Shown: positions 6,637 through 16,015 of the stretch, piece by piece
How positions within the stretch are numbered: the first letter of the stretch is position 1
Layout of the letters: each line of letters opens with the position of its first letter
Origin: an uncultured Pseudomonadota bacterium
GTDB lineage: Bacteria; Pseudomonadota; Alphaproteobacteria; RF32; CAG-239
Reading direction: 5' to 3'
DNA length: 64,000 nt
NCBI GenBank assembly: GCA_902763535.1
Contig: CACWSG010000008.1
Span: forward strand, 20,982 to 84,981
Made by a program: the position numbers and the translations under genes
The notes under the pieces: generated by a model
The model's input: the letters and a program-made list of their open reading frames with translations, nothing else
What the model was told of the DNA's origin: nothing
Databases searched by the model: none

Positions 6637-6997
6637 TAATCACCTCCTTCCATTTATCAAAACTTTTGGGTTCTTTTTCCCACCAATTTTCTTGCGCGGT
6701 GTAATCCCTTAAATATTGCCGGTAGGCTTTATATTCCTCACGCTCAACATCAAGAATAGGAAAATCTATCAGCATATAGATGTCGGTTGCTTGCAGATAG
6801 GAATTACGAGTGGCACGAACAGACTTCTGCTTATTCTCTAGGTTAGCCTGTTCTTGCTCCTCAGCGGTCATACCCCAAGCTTCTAAGCTATCAGCAACCT
6901 CTTTGATTTCATAGCCTTTTTGATGATTATTCTCGACTATAAAGTCAGCTCGTTGCTTAGAGCTATAAGGTTTATTTAATTTAGCTTTAATTTCCAT
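6620..6997 (-). CDS. Putative tail-fibre accessory or assembly protein
   Basis: 125 residues from ATG 6997, with AAGGAG upstream. The longer frame to 7051 lies in the fibre gene. The acidic, Trp-rich C-terminus (ENWWEKEPKSFDKWKEV) and the location right after the distal fibre gene resemble small fibre-assembly proteins. The family match is weak. It overlaps the holin by 17 bases. Confidence 0.5.
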   Translation of the reverse strand: MEIKAKLNKPYSSKQRADFIVENNHQKGYEIKEVADSLEAWGMTAEEQEQANLENKQKSVRATRNSYLQATDIYMLIDFPILDVEREEYKAYRQYLRDYTAQENWWEKEPKSFDKWKEVISDDEQ

Positions 6998-7008
6998 TAG
7001 TTTTCTCC

Positions 7009-8085
7009 TTAACTTATATATCCACAAGCTTGCCAATAATATCCGGCGCAATAAGAACTGCCTGCTATACTAAGGTATAATGTTGTTGTAGTATTTGGTG
7101 ATGATATTGAAAAACTATCACCCATCCATCCCCATTCCACACCACCACTAGTAGGCGCACCTCCGTGAATCGTCTTTTGAATTTGATAATTTGTATCTAC
7201 AAAAGGCTTAAGCAATGTCACAGCATAATTATTATTACTGGTTGAGGGCGCCACAATAAAGCCACCTTGTTCACACCAACCATCAGAATAAACTCGATAC
7301 CAACTTGTGCCATTGACATAAGTTTCAACTATACTGTGAGCTTTCAAATCAGCTATATCTGTTAAAGCCTGCCCTGCGGCAATAATATTGGCATCTTGCA
7401 CAGTTTCACCGACATAAAAGTAAAGATACATCTGTGTTGCCCGCTCTTGAACAGGTGCGTTGTCTTGATAGGTTGGTGAAGATAGAGATGCGTCAAAATC
7501 AACTCCACAGTTTACTTGGGAACCGGCGGTAGTAGCTTTACTTTGAATAGAAGTGTAATTATTAAAAAATGCTCCTTCTCCATTCATTGCCCAACTATAA
7601 GACTGTTGATTTACTGCACCATTATGAACTTTACCTCTAATATTTGGCAGGCTCTCAGGCACATAATTTCCAACATTATCTCTTAAACCGCTAAATCCAA
7701 ATTTAGTTCGCGGCAACTTAAACCGTTGATTTGCTATGTCTAGGATATAATACCAAGCCACTCCGGTTGTGGTGAAAATATCATTGACGATTGTCTCTTG
7801 GTCTGCCAAGCAGATTTTGTGACCATCTGCTGCCCGATAAAATGTTACTGTATGATTACCGATATTCTCTGTTTCTGCAGTGATGCCTGCAATATCAGCC
7901 ACTAAATGTTCATAAGCACTGACATAAACTACCCCTGAAGCCCAAGAGAAAGTATCAGCTCTCAACCAAGAAGTGTTATTTAATATTTGGTCAGAAAATC
8001 GAAAATCAAAAAGAGAAAAAGGATTGTTTATCTTTTGCCCTTCGACATCTCCTGCAATTAACTCATCTCCAATATATAAAGCCAT
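7009..8085 (-). CDS. Distal tail fibre protein
   Basis: 358 residues rich in Asn, Ser, Thr, Gly and aromatic residues. A collar-like stretch (FDASLSSPTYQDNAPV near 195) is followed by MYLYFYVGETVQDAN and a C-terminal receptor-binding-like part with many Trp and Gly. The stretch also occurs at the C-termini of the next two fibre proteins, so the three share modules. It probably forms the fibre tip. It directly abuts the 508-residue fibre gene. Confidence 0.75.
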   Translation of the reverse strand: MALYIGDELIAGDVEGQKINNPFSLFDFRFSDQILNNTSWLRADTFSWASGVVYVSAYEHLVADIAGITAETENIGNHTVTFYRAADGHKICLADQETIVNDIFTTTGVAWYYILDIANQRFKLPRTKFGFSGLRDNVGNYVPESLPNIRGKVHNGAVNQQSYSWAMNGEGAFFNNYTSIQSKATTAGSQVNCGVDFDASLSSPTYQDNAPVQERATQMYLYFYVGETVQDANIIAAGQALTDIADLKAHSIVETYVNGTSWYRVYSDGWCEQGGFIVAPSTSNNNYAVTLLKPFVDTNYQIQKTIHGGAPTSGGVEWGWMGDSFSISSPNTTTTLYLSIAGSSYCAGYYWQACGYIS

Positions 8086-9611
8086 TATGAAATCCTCCGA
8101 TAAATGTTGACAAGGTAGGCATCAGGTTGAACAGGTGCGTTGTCTTGGTAGGCGGATGAACTGCGGGAAGCATCTATTTTCCAGTTTGTTGTTGCTATGC
8201 CACCTGTTGCCAAAAGAGTGGCTGTTTTTGAATACTCACTTGTAGTGCAACAGTTATTAGGAGATTCATCCGCTAATGCAGTCCAATAATTAGTAGGTGC
8301 ATAACCAGTAATATTCGGCAAGCTCTCATTCAATGTTGTGCCTACGACACCTCTTGTGCCTGCTCCTTGCAAAACTCTATCCTGCCCTACCAAAACCCAA
8401 GTAGAGCCTGCTATCAAAGTTGATAACGGACAGCTTGAGTTAGTTGTGATATAGATTGAGCCAATAGGATAAATAACATCCAAAAGACTTACACTCAAAC
8501 CACCATCAGTATAGTATCTGGTGTTTGCATCGTGTGTGGCAAGAGCATCATATTCGGCTTGCGTTCCATGCCATACTTTCAAAGCATTTGCCGGATTGTT
8601 TTGGTCGATGATACCAATAGCCTGCAAAGCGTTTGCGGTGTTTTTACTGATAGACTTATTGTCAGGGGTAACGCTGGCTTCTGCCCAACTGGCGGTTGTG
8701 CCGTTGGTGGTCAAAAACTTACCGCCTTGTCCGGTCTGATTGGGCAAAGCATCAATATCGACATTACCTGAGCCGACTAATGAATTGCCGTTTACAGTTT
8801 TAATATTTGTGCCGGAAACCAGTTTTTCCTGAAATGCGGCATCGGCGGCGGCAATGGTATAATACGGTCCCTCTTCGCCAATCAATACCCAAGCGCCCAC
8901 ACCGCCGGTTATAACCCAACGATAATAAGTGGTTTCATTATTATGCGTTTCATCTTGCAAAACTTTAATAATATTGTTGTTTTGCAAAGTTGAAGTGTCA
9001 TAAGCCTGAAGCTCGGCATAAGTTCCGACAATATCGCTGACATCAGAAGCGGCAGACAACGCGTCAATTTGGGTTTGTAATGCCGTATCGGCAGTGTCAA
9101 CATAAGACTTATCAGTCAACTGATTGTTGCCGGTTGCCGTAGAGGGAATTTTGCCCTCGATTGAGCTTACGCGTGAAGTCAAACCGCTAAGCTCAGATGA
9201 TGCCTGTTCTGCCCAATACTTGGCAGAATTGCCCAAAGGCTCGGTCGGCTCGCCGATGGCATATTGCTTGGCAAGTGCCGCGCTTGCATCAACTTCCGCC
9301 TGTTTTTCTGCCGCATTTTCGTTAAATTCGAGAGTTTTATCGGCGGCATTGTCGTTAAAATCAGTAATCTTATCAGTTGCGTTGCTGTTAAAGGCTGCGG
9401 TTTTGTCTGTGGCATTTTGATTAAAACTTAAAGTTTTGTCAGCAGCATTCGAATTAAAAACTTCCACACCGCTGACAACTGTTGCCTTAATTTCATTTTC
9501 GCCGGATTTGATATAGTTAATCGCCTGACCGACATCGATTTTAGCCACTTCACCGATCACCGCATTATAGTTTTCGGTGTCGATTATTACGTTAAAATTG
9601 CTTTCCTGCAT
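8085..9611 (-). CDS. Tail fibre protein with coiled-coil repeats
   Basis: 508 residues. An N-terminal region (1-52) is followed by five 11-residue repeats (53-107), then a stalk with SSELSGLTSRVSSIEGKI near 138-155 and NKSISKNTANALQAIG near 320. A collar-like C-terminal domain (about 385-508) contains PIGSIYITTNSSCPLSTLIA and ends DASRSSSAYQDNAPV...NIYRRIS. These are hallmarks of trimeric phage fibres. It is the largest of the three fibre genes and overlaps the distal fibre start by 1 base. Confidence 0.82.
   Translation of the reverse strand: MQESNFNVIIDTENYNAVIGEVAKIDVGQAINYIKSGENEIKATVVSGVEVFNSNAADKTLSFNQNATDKTAAFNSNATDKITDFNDNAADKTLEFNENAAEKQAEVDASAALAKQYAIGEPTEPLGNSAKYWAEQASSELSGLTSRVSSIEGKIPSTATGNNQLTDKSYVDTADTALQTQIDALSAASDVSDIVGTYAELQAYDTSTLQNNNIIKVLQDETHNNETTYYRWVITGGVGAWVLIGEEGPYYTIAAADAAFQEKLVSGTNIKTVNGNSLVGSGNVDIDALPNQTGQGGKFLTTNGTTASWAEASVTPDNKSISKNTANALQAIGIIDQNNPANALKVWHGTQAEYDALATHDANTRYYTDGGLSVSLLDVIYPIGSIYITTNSSCPLSTLIAGSTWVLVGQDRVLQGAGTRGVVGTTLNESLPNITGYAPTNYWTALADESPNNCCTTSEYSKTATLLATGGIATTNWKIDASRSSSAYQDNAPVQPDAYLVNIYRRIS
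9291..9455 (-). repeat. Five 11-residue fibre repeats
   Basis: Residues 53-107 of the fibre protein are five tandem units of the form N-x-N-A-x-D-K-x-x-x-F (last one degenerate, NENAAEKQAEV). The periodicity suits a right-handed trimeric coiled coil and could vary in number by slippage. Confidence 0.85.
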
Positions 9612-9612
9612 T

Positions 9613-9969
9613 TTATGCCCCCGTGGTTACCTGCTCGGTTATCCTAAAAGTGCCGATTTGATTAACATCAGCCGGAAAAATAGTGTTAACCGAACCATCA
9701 GCCGTGGTGATTTGAATATCGGTGTTATAATCGCCAACCGGAATACTCGTTTGGGTTGGGGTAAACAACAAAGCTATTTTGCCGTTTTTTACATCCACAT
9801 CCGTTCCGCTGAGGGTAAACATCAGGTTATTATTTTCATCTCTTACCTGCATTAACATCTCAGCGCCGGTCAAATCCACCGGTTGACATTTGTTTTTGAT
9901 TTGAAAATTCATGGCAAAGCTGTCGCCTTGTCTGATTTCGATTAAATTATTGATAACTTTTCCGCTCAT
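9613..9969 (-). CDS. Small baseplate or fibre-attachment protein
   Basis: 118 residues, beta-rich, with IEIRQGDSFAMNFQIKN near the start, then MLMQVRDENNNLMFTLSG and TDIQITTADGSVNTIFP. This layout resembles the Ig-like N-terminal domain of phage baseplate upper proteins (BppU-type). It lies between the collar protein and the long fibre and probably links fibre to tail. Similarity is by pattern only. Confidence 0.55.
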   Translation of the reverse strand: MSGKVINNLIEIRQGDSFAMNFQIKNKCQPVDLTGAEMLMQVRDENNNLMFTLSGTDVDVKNGKIALLFTPTQTSIPVGDYNTDIQITTADGSVNTIFPADVNQIGTFRITEQVTTGA

Positions 9970-9973
9970 GATT

Positions 9974-10735
9974 TTATACCTTTGCTCTGATAAAATAGTT
10001 AACTGCTTGGTTAATCGGGGTTACATGTGATGATGCGCCATAAACAGAACTGGAACGCGAAGCATCAAAACTTGTGTTCCAACATCCGGCGGTTGAACCG
10101 GCCGAATATGGGGTTGACGGTTGATTAGCAACCGCAAAAGCACCATCTATTGTACCGCGAACAAACATACCGACATGACCGGTGATATTGGGCAATCCCT
10201 CAGCTTGAGTAGTTGCCATATCAGCAGCAGAATCACCACCCAACCCGCGCAAAAACTTGCCGCGATAATCCGGCAAATTAAAAGTAGTTGAGCCATCACC
10301 GGCACCGAAATTTTCACCCAGCAAAGCAAACAAATCAGCATAAGTCGTGCGGCTTACTGCCTGTCCGTTACACAACAACCAGTTACCATGATTGGCGGTT
10401 TGCAATGATGTTTTAATATCACCGACAAATACACTTGCCGAAGTTGCAGCTTCGTCAATTGCTGTTTGCAGGGTTGTCTGCACACTATTGAGCTGACCTT
10501 TTGTTGCCACATCATGTACAGCCTGTCCTTCGGCAACATTTTTAATTTGGAAACCGCCCATGTGCAAATTTCCATTCATGGCAACCTGACCATTACGCAA
10601 TAAACATTGGCTCAGTCCATCAGCAAAATTGTCATCTTCTTCATCGTGACGATCGGACATAATATCAATATCATTAATGCGATCATCTTCCCAATTGTGT
10701 AAACGGGAAAATACTCCTTCACTGTCAAAAGGCAT
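9974..10735 (-). CDS. Phage tail collar protein
   Basis: 253 residues. The N-terminus (about 1-75) is acidic with LHMGGFQIKNVAEGQAVHD, a segment common in podoviral fibre anchors. The C-terminal half is a collar domain with GNWLLCNGQAVSRTTYADLF, then FNLPDYRGKFLRGLGG and a final DASRSSSVYG...FIRAKV. It probably forms the proximal fibre or collar. No assembly protein is adjacent. Confidence 0.85.
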   Translation of the reverse strand: MPFDSEGVFSRLHNWEDDRINDIDIMSDRHDEEDDNFADGLSQCLLRNGQVAMNGNLHMGGFQIKNVAEGQAVHDVATKGQLNSVQTTLQTAIDEAATSASVFVGDIKTSLQTANHGNWLLCNGQAVSRTTYADLFALLGENFGAGDGSTTFNLPDYRGKFLRGLGGDSAADMATTQAEGLPNITGHVGMFVRGTIDGAFAVANQPSTPYSAGSTAGCWNTSFDASRSSSVYGASSHVTPINQAVNYFIRAKV

Positions 10736-10736
10736 T

Positions 10737-11636
10737 TTATTTCTCCTTTGTTTTACAAGCTAATTGATAATTCACTTTTAAGAAACCATCTTCTCCTTCA
10801 AAAACAGCCTCAGGTACCACTTTTTGAACTTCTTGCGCCAAAAGACCGATTTGGAAAGTTGTGCTGCCTTTGAAATTGAAGCAATAAACCGTCAATCCGT
10901 TATCTAATTTTCCAACCGGTGTAAGATTTTCTTTCAATCTGGCATCTGAAGCCATAAATGCACTGGCGGCTGAGCTGGCGGCCGAATTTAAAAAATCATT
11001 GCCGGCCTGATATTGAGCAGCTGAATTATATGCTTTGTTTTGAGCAATACGACTGTCTGCCTGATGCTGTATATCATATTGATTCATCGCATTGGCATAG
11101 CCGGAAATCGAATTTTGTAAGGCCGCTAAAAGCTGATTGATATAATTGCTTTGTGCCGCATTACCAAAAGAAGCCGCATTAATTTGATCTTGCAAGCTCT
11201 GTGAATAAGCATTTTGTCCGTTAAGTACCGACTGATATGCCGCCTGATTCAAAGCATTATTTTGATTGTTTTGCAAATCATTCATCGCTCTTTGATAAGC
11301 TTCGGAACCGACTGCCAATCCTTGGTTGGCAAGACGCGCTTGCAAATCATCGGTTTGGTTGGCAAAAGTCGGCTGCATCAAATTGGCATAAGAATTGTAT
11401 GTTGCCTGTTCTGCTCTTTGTCTGGCACCATCCGAGGCTGCAACGCTAAAATTATAATTTCCCATGTTGGGCAAATTTTGTGAAGCATTGGCCGCATAAG
11501 ATGTCAAATTGTTTAAAGTATTATCATAGTTGGTTGTGTTATAGTTTTTGAGATAATTTAAAATATTGCTCTCCGAACCATAAACACTGGTGGAAGCTCC
11601 GCCTGCTCCCAAGGCTTTTCCTATTGCTTTACTCAT
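10737..11636 (-). CDS. Podoviral tail protein with S74 chaperone domain
   Basis: 299 residues from ATG 11636 (AAGGA upstream). Most of the protein is a low-complexity Ala/Asn/Gln/Ser region with repeated tyrosines, typical of the gp7-like or tail-internal proteins that follow the hub in P22-like phages. The C-terminal 70 residues open SDARLKENLTPVGKL and continue with IGLLAQEVQKVVPEAV, the signature of the self-cleaving intramolecular chaperone domain (Peptidase S74). Cleavage releases the chaperone once the trimer is folded. An ejection role for the N-terminal part is an inference. Confidence 0.8.
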   Translation of the reverse strand: MSKAIGKALGAGGASTSVYGSESNILNYLKNYNTTNYDNTLNNLTSYAANASQNLPNMGNYNFSVAASDGARQRAEQATYNSYANLMQPTFANQTDDLQARLANQGLAVGSEAYQRAMNDLQNNQNNALNQAAYQSVLNGQNAYSQSLQDQINAASFGNAAQSNYINQLLAALQNSISGYANAMNQYDIQHQADSRIAQNKAYNSAAQYQAGNDFLNSAASSAASAFMASDARLKENLTPVGKLDNGLTVYCFNFKGSTTFQIGLLAQEVQKVVPEAVFEGEDGFLKVNYQLACKTKEK

Positions 11637-12079
11637 TTGTTTTTTCCTTTCCATAAATTTTCAGATTGTAATATTCCATAGATATAGCTGTCAGCGCCGG
11701 AATCATCATATGCTCTTAAAACTCCTTCGCGTTTGAATCCCAGATGCTCAATCAATTTTAAGCATGAGATATTATCGCACCGCACCAATATGCTGATGCG
11801 ACGAACCTTATAAACATCAAAGGCCAGCCCGAAGATTGCTTGAAGAATTCTTTTACAGCACCACCGCTTATCCGTGGTATAAATTGTCCACCACAAATCG
11901 CGTCCTTCACGAATATTGTGATAGATTAAACCGCCGATTAATTGTGATCCGATTGCAAAACCAAAAGCCTGCCCGTCGGATATGGCATCGGCATCATAGC
12001 CCAGCTTGAGACAAACCCAGCGAGCTATATTGCGTCCGTAATCATAGATAATTCTACATGATTCCTGAGGCTTGTTCAT
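11633..12079 (-). CDS. GNAT-type acetyltransferase in virion operon
   Basis: 148 residues from ATG 12079, overlapping the hub gene by 26 bases. The longer frame to 12172 lies inside the hub gene. WWTIYTTDKRWCCKRILQAI, RISILVRCDNISCLKLIEHL and GFKREGVLRAY match the acetyl-CoA binding and C-terminal strands of GNAT acetyltransferases. Such genes recur between head-tail and tail genes of podoviruses. The target (phage or host protein) is unknown. Confidence 0.78.
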   Translation of the reverse strand: MNKPQESCRIIYDYGRNIARWVCLKLGYDADAISDGQAFGFAIGSQLIGGLIYHNIREGRDLWWTIYTTDKRWCCKRILQAIFGLAFDVYKVRRISILVRCDNISCLKLIEHLGFKREGVLRAYDDSGADSYIYGILQSENLWKGKNK

Positions 12080-13610
12080 AGCGCACCCCCGTATCATACC
12101 ACTCAACCAAATTGCCGCGTGTGCGCGTTTTAAACACAATACTAATCTTGTAACCGGTAGCAGAATTGGCAATCCAGTTAGAGCGAATTATGCTGCGTGA
12201 AGTTTGCCATTTGGTTTGTCCTTGCACGGCAGAGTTTGACCATTGGGCTTTATTCCATTTGGTAACTCCGCCAAAGCCCAAAGTTTCCGAAGTGTTTTGC
12301 AAACTGTGAATATAATCAACATCAGTATATATCACCAAAGCATATCTGCCGCTTGAAGCCGTACGCGGATTAAGCAACTGAATTTTTTTTAAAACATCAG
12401 TGCCTAAATTAGTATAGGCTTGGCGAATTTCACCGATAATTGAAATACCGTTGTCGGAATAGCCTTGATCAAACTGACAAACACCATAATCAGAACCAAA
12501 ATATAATTTGTCCTGAAACAGACACCAACAATGTGCTTTAATGCCGGTGAAACGACACCATGCTCCGGTATTGAGATTGGCTATATGCTGTTCATAACCT
12601 TGACTTAGCGGTACATTAAATAAGGCATAACCACCACGAGTATAAATAACTCCTTGCCAACCATCTTTGTTTTTGCCGGATGATGAACGTTCCAAAACCA
12701 GTCCGCGAATCTTATCAGAAAAGGCATAAGTTGAAACACCGGCCTCGTTTAATGGCAAAACTTTGGATAGCGGCAAATAACCATCTTCGGTGATAATGAT
12801 GATATCGCCTTGATACTGCAAAGTGCAACGGTAGCCAATCGGCGGTGAAATTTTGTAACTGCCTTTCAACGACCAACTGTCAGCTGAATTAGGATTAGTC
12901 CCATCATAAACAAGAACTTCGCCTTCCGATGTGATAAACACGGTTAAATCATCAATTCCTTGACCGCCGTCAACCGTCCAATTACACACAGCCATCAGAT
13001 GACCGCCAAACCGCGCAATACTGCTTAGGTCAAAACAATTAAGATCACCGGAAATGTTGCCGGCTTGGGCAGAATACCACACTCGCAGAGTGTTTTTTTC
13101 CAAGGCCCAAAAAAATTGTTTAGAAACACCTCCGGCAATAATCTTGGACGGAGTTAGTTTGTCGTTACGAAATCCCCAATCGCTGAAAGTCTCGTTGTTT
13201 TCATCATCAAGATGATAAACTTTGGGAGTATCAATACCATTCATAAAATAAAGATAATCTTTGTATTGAACAGTTTGACAACGATCAGAATTGAAGGTCA
13301 GATTGTCATAAACACTGACATTTGATGCTGATGACAAATTATATGCCTGACCTGAAGATATGCCGATAAGCCGTTGTTTATCATCTTTTTTATAAGTTGC
13401 TAAGGTCAAAAAACGATGATTATTTTTATAATAATCTATATAACCTTTACGCAAAGCTATTTTGTTATCGAGCGGAATATAATTATCCATAACAATAGCA
13501 TCTTCAGGCGGCATTACATTATAGGCATCACGGCAATTTAGTCCGCCGACCGGTGCGGCAATGGTATAGCTCAAAGATTTTCCGGTGCGATTAATGTATG
13601 ACTTTAACAT
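12054..13610 (-). CDS. Tail hub protein, P22 gp10-like role
   Basis: 518 residues, beta-rich. IAAPVGGLNCRDAYN near 18-32 and DAIVMDNYIPLDNKIALRKG near 37-56 are typical openings of podoviral tail or DNA-stabilisation proteins. Many WD/propeller-like segments follow. Position after the gp4-like adaptor and before the GNAT and chaperone-tailed genes matches P22 gp10. It would close the portal and hold the fibres. Assigned by gene order and pattern, not by a sequence match I can score. Confidence 0.65.
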   Translation of the reverse strand: MLKSYINRTGKSLSYTIAAPVGGLNCRDAYNVMPPEDAIVMDNYIPLDNKIALRKGYIDYYKNNHRFLTLATYKKDDKQRLIGISSGQAYNLSSASNVSVYDNLTFNSDRCQTVQYKDYLYFMNGIDTPKVYHLDDENNETFSDWGFRNDKLTPSKIIAGGVSKQFFWALEKNTLRVWYSAQAGNISGDLNCFDLSSIARFGGHLMAVCNWTVDGGQGIDDLTVFITSEGEVLVYDGTNPNSADSWSLKGSYKISPPIGYRCTLQYQGDIIIITEDGYLPLSKVLPLNEAGVSTYAFSDKIRGLVLERSSSGKNKDGWQGVIYTRGGYALFNVPLSQGYEQHIANLNTGAWCRFTGIKAHCWCLFQDKLYFGSDYGVCQFDQGYSDNGISIIGEIRQAYTNLGTDVLKKIQLLNPRTASSGRYALVIYTDVDYIHSLQNTSETLGFGGVTKWNKAQWSNSAVQGQTKWQTSRSIIRSNWIANSATGYKISIVFKTRTRGNLVEWYDTGVRYEQASGIM

Positions 13611-14301
13611 TTATTCGCACTCCCTTGTCCAACGGTTCAAGACAATAACAATCAAGCGGAATATCCTGAGATATTGACTGAGCAGAAAATTTCTTTTTCA
13701 ATTCCGCTTCATACTCAGCATATTCTTCCGCATAATCAAGTCCTGAACGTTTCAACCAACGCCACAAAATTCCAAGCTTTACCAAATACTCATCAAAAAT
13801 CGGAATATCATCGTCTGATTGAACAGATGATCTTTCTTCCAATGTTTTGGCGCGCAGACATATTGAATTGCTGCGATATTGAAAAACTATTCTCACCGGA
13901 TAGTCGGGCAAATTGAGAAATTTAAGCTGATTGTTTTGCAACTTAAATTTTAACAACTCACCATCATCGCAAAAATATTTTGATTTCATCCAAGTTTGCG
14001 GATCTATCGAACCGATGACTTTTTCATGCATATCCTTGATATAAATGGTATTCGGCAACATAGAATAAAAATCATAGCAGATTTCTTCAATGGAATAATT
14101 TTTGCGATTAGGATCTGTTTGTAAAACAGCTTCCTTAATCAATTCAGGCCAATCACCATAGCGCAACAAGCTATCGAGTGTTGATTTGGCAACACTCAAA
14201 AATATGTTGTCAGACATGGAATTGGTGGCAAACAAACTGTCCGGACGTTTTACTGCTGCCAGATCAGCAACTTCTTGACATATATTTAAGATTGATTTCA
14301 T
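13591..14301 (-). CDS. Head-tail adaptor, P22 gp4-like role
   Basis: 236 residues, mainly helical, with RYGDWPELIKEAVLQ near 47-61 and LGILWRWLKRSGLDYAEEYA near the C-terminal third. Such W-x-x-x-R/K-G-L-x-Y-x-x-E/Y patterns recur in head completion adaptors that dock onto the portal. It overlaps the hub gene by 20 bases and the upstream gene by 4, so the three are translationally coupled. Confidence 0.65.
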   Translation of the reverse strand: MKSILNICQEVADLAAVKRPDSLFATNSMSDNIFLSVAKSTLDSLLRYGDWPELIKEAVLQTDPNRKNYSIEEICYDFYSMLPNTIYIKDMHEKVIGSIDPQTWMKSKYFCDDGELLKFKLQNNQLKFLNLPDYPVRIVFQYRSNSICLRAKTLEERSSVQSDDDIPIFDEYLVKLGILWRWLKRSGLDYAEEYAEYEAELKKKFSAQSISQDIPLDCYCLEPLDKGVRINVKVIH

Positions 14302-14864
14302 TTTTTCTTTCTCCTGACAGAAGTTGTAATTTTGCTTTTTAAATCATCAAGCTCTGCCTTAAGTGAAGCTATCTTTTGCTCATAGCCATCTTTTAGCTGA
14401 GCAATTTCTTCGCTATTTTTAACCTGACGATTGTTCTCCAAAAAACACTGTGCGGTTTTTTGCTCTTTGGTCAAATTGAGATTGCGAACACGTTCTTCCG
14501 ACAATGAAGCCAATGCCTCAAGAGTAAAAATTCCGTGATATTTACAACTTTCAATTTCGCTTAAAGAAAGAAAAGCAAAATTCTCTAACGGCGTTCCCGC
14601 CTTTGCTTGTTTTTTGGACAGCTGATAACGAGCATATTCAACCGGAAACCGCTCAATTTTTTCAGGAGTTGCCGGTTGATCAAAAACCTCGGTAGTGTTA
14701 TCTTTGATTCTGATTTCGCAATAACAGACATCCTTAAATTCAGGAATACCATTATTATCAAGTTGTCCGGTTTTGACTGCTCGATCATAAAATCTGGCAG
14801 ATACACCTTCGTCGAGATGATTTTTATTTTGCTCTATCAATTTTTGATAAGTATCAAAATCCAT
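14298..14864 (-). CDS. Hypothetical head-region protein with coiled-coil tail
   Basis: 188 residues. FPVEYARYQLSKKQAKAGTP lies near the middle. The C-terminus is a heptad-rich coil (EEIAQLKDGYEQKIASLKAE) ending in a basic VRRKKK. It is placed between major capsid and adaptor and overlaps the adaptor start as ATGA. Similar unnamed proteins follow the coat gene in many podoviruses. The function is unknown. Confidence 0.6.
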   Translation of the reverse strand: MDFDTYQKLIEQNKNHLDEGVSARFYDRAVKTGQLDNNGIPEFKDVCYCEIRIKDNTTEVFDQPATPEKIERFPVEYARYQLSKKQAKAGTPLENFAFLSLSEIESCKYHGIFTLEALASLSEERVRNLNLTKEQKTAQCFLENNRQVKNSEEIAQLKDGYEQKIASLKAELDDLKSKITTSVRRKKK

Positions 14865-14883
14865 GTTAATTCTCCTATTATGA

Positions 14884-14918
14884 CAAAGGACTGCTTTTTT
14901 TCATAAAGCAGCCCTTTG
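14884..14918 (-). terminator. Hairpin after capsid gene, possible attenuator
   Basis: CAAAGG-A-CTGCTTT pairs with AAAGCAG-C-CCTTTG, but the downstream minus-strand bases lack a T-run. It could reduce transcription past the capsid gene or protect its 3' end. Confidence 0.45.
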
Positions 14919-14938
14919 CCGATTAAATATTGCAATAA

Positions 14939-15976
14939 CTAGCCGTTATTGGTTGCGTCACCTTCGCTTGAAGAATCATTATCATTTGATGCTGAACCCT
15001 CAGATGAAGCTGCGGGAACATTTATCAAAACACCTTGCAAAGCGGCATTTGACATGGTCATATTGCCGGCCCAACCGATAATGCGATACATTGCATCTTG
15101 GTTGACGGCAACACGGCTGCCATCAATAACTTTCATATTGCGGTCTTTATGAGGACGCAAAAAGAGGTAGTCTGTGTTTAAGAAATACATATGATTTTCC
15201 GGACAATAACCACCCTGTCCGCCATCAAACACCACATCAGCACCCTTAAAGCGCAAGTTATTAAATCCGGAATCAGCCAAATTGGGATTCAAGAAACGTT
15301 GACCATCCTGCAAAGCTGCTTCAAAGGTTGAGTAAAATGTGTTGTCGGCAACAATCAAATCAGGTTTGTCATGACCGCGTGAACAAGCCATGTAAAGGTT
15401 GTTCATTTTTTCCAAAATATTATCTTTGGAAACAGCATTGACACTCAAAGACTGGTTGCGCCAAAACTCATTGCCGGAAGTAGCACGATTGATGTTACCA
15501 ACGGTACCGGTGGTCGGATCATCAGCAACCAACAATCTCAATCCGCCGATTGACTTGCCGCTGGATGCTGTGCCGTCGCCGTACATGGCATAAGCCAACT
15601 GGTTGGCCATACTTTTTTCAGCATTGTTAATGCGTTTTAGCAACAAGTCCATAACTTGAGCATGACTTGAGTTTTTCAACAAATCTTCACCGGAAATAGC
15701 TACCGGAACAGCTGCCAACTTGATGGCATATTCGGCAGCAGTGAACAATTGTTTGGGAGTGTAATTGATGGTATCATAACCGGAATACCAAACAACATCA
15801 CCTTCACCATATTCCAATTCCTCCAAAATTTTGGAGCCGCCCAAAATCGGACGAACATTGTTTTTTTCCTGCAACTTGCGCAAAAGGGCGTTGTTTTTCG
15901 ACATATTATCGGCCATTTTGGCAGTGCGGGATTCCAATGTCATGGTAAATACATCATTATAATTTGCATTAGGCAT
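14939..15976 (-). CDS. Phage major capsid protein
   Basis: 345 residues from ATG 15976 (AAAGGA upstream). LRKLQEKNNVRPILGGSKIL and YDTINYTPKQLFTAAEYAIK near the start, then YGDGTASSGKSIGGLRLLVA, DLIVADNTFYSTFEAAL and MYRIIGWAGNMTMSNAALQG near the end are typical of podoviral HK97-fold coat proteins. A Ser/Asp/Glu-rich tail of about 20 residues (SSEGSASNDNDSSSEGDATN) extends past the conserved end. It is the shell protein, with scaffold directly upstream. Confidence 0.88.
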   Translation of the reverse strand: MPNANYNDVFTMTLESRTAKMADNMSKNNALLRKLQEKNNVRPILGGSKILEELEYGEGDVVWYSGYDTINYTPKQLFTAAEYAIKLAAVPVAISGEDLLKNSSHAQVMDLLLKRINNAEKSMANQLAYAMYGDGTASSGKSIGGLRLLVADDPTTGTVGNINRATSGNEFWRNQSLSVNAVSKDNILEKMNNLYMACSRGHDKPDLIVADNTFYSTFEAALQDGQRFLNPNLADSGFNNLRFKGADVVFDGGQGGYCPENHMYFLNTDYLFLRPHKDRNMKVIDGSRVAVNQDAMYRIIGWAGNMTMSNAALQGVLINVPAASSEGSASNDNDSSSEGDATNNG

Positions 15977-16015
15977 ATTTATTTTTCCTTTCAAAAAAAA
16001 TTAAAAACAATAAAA

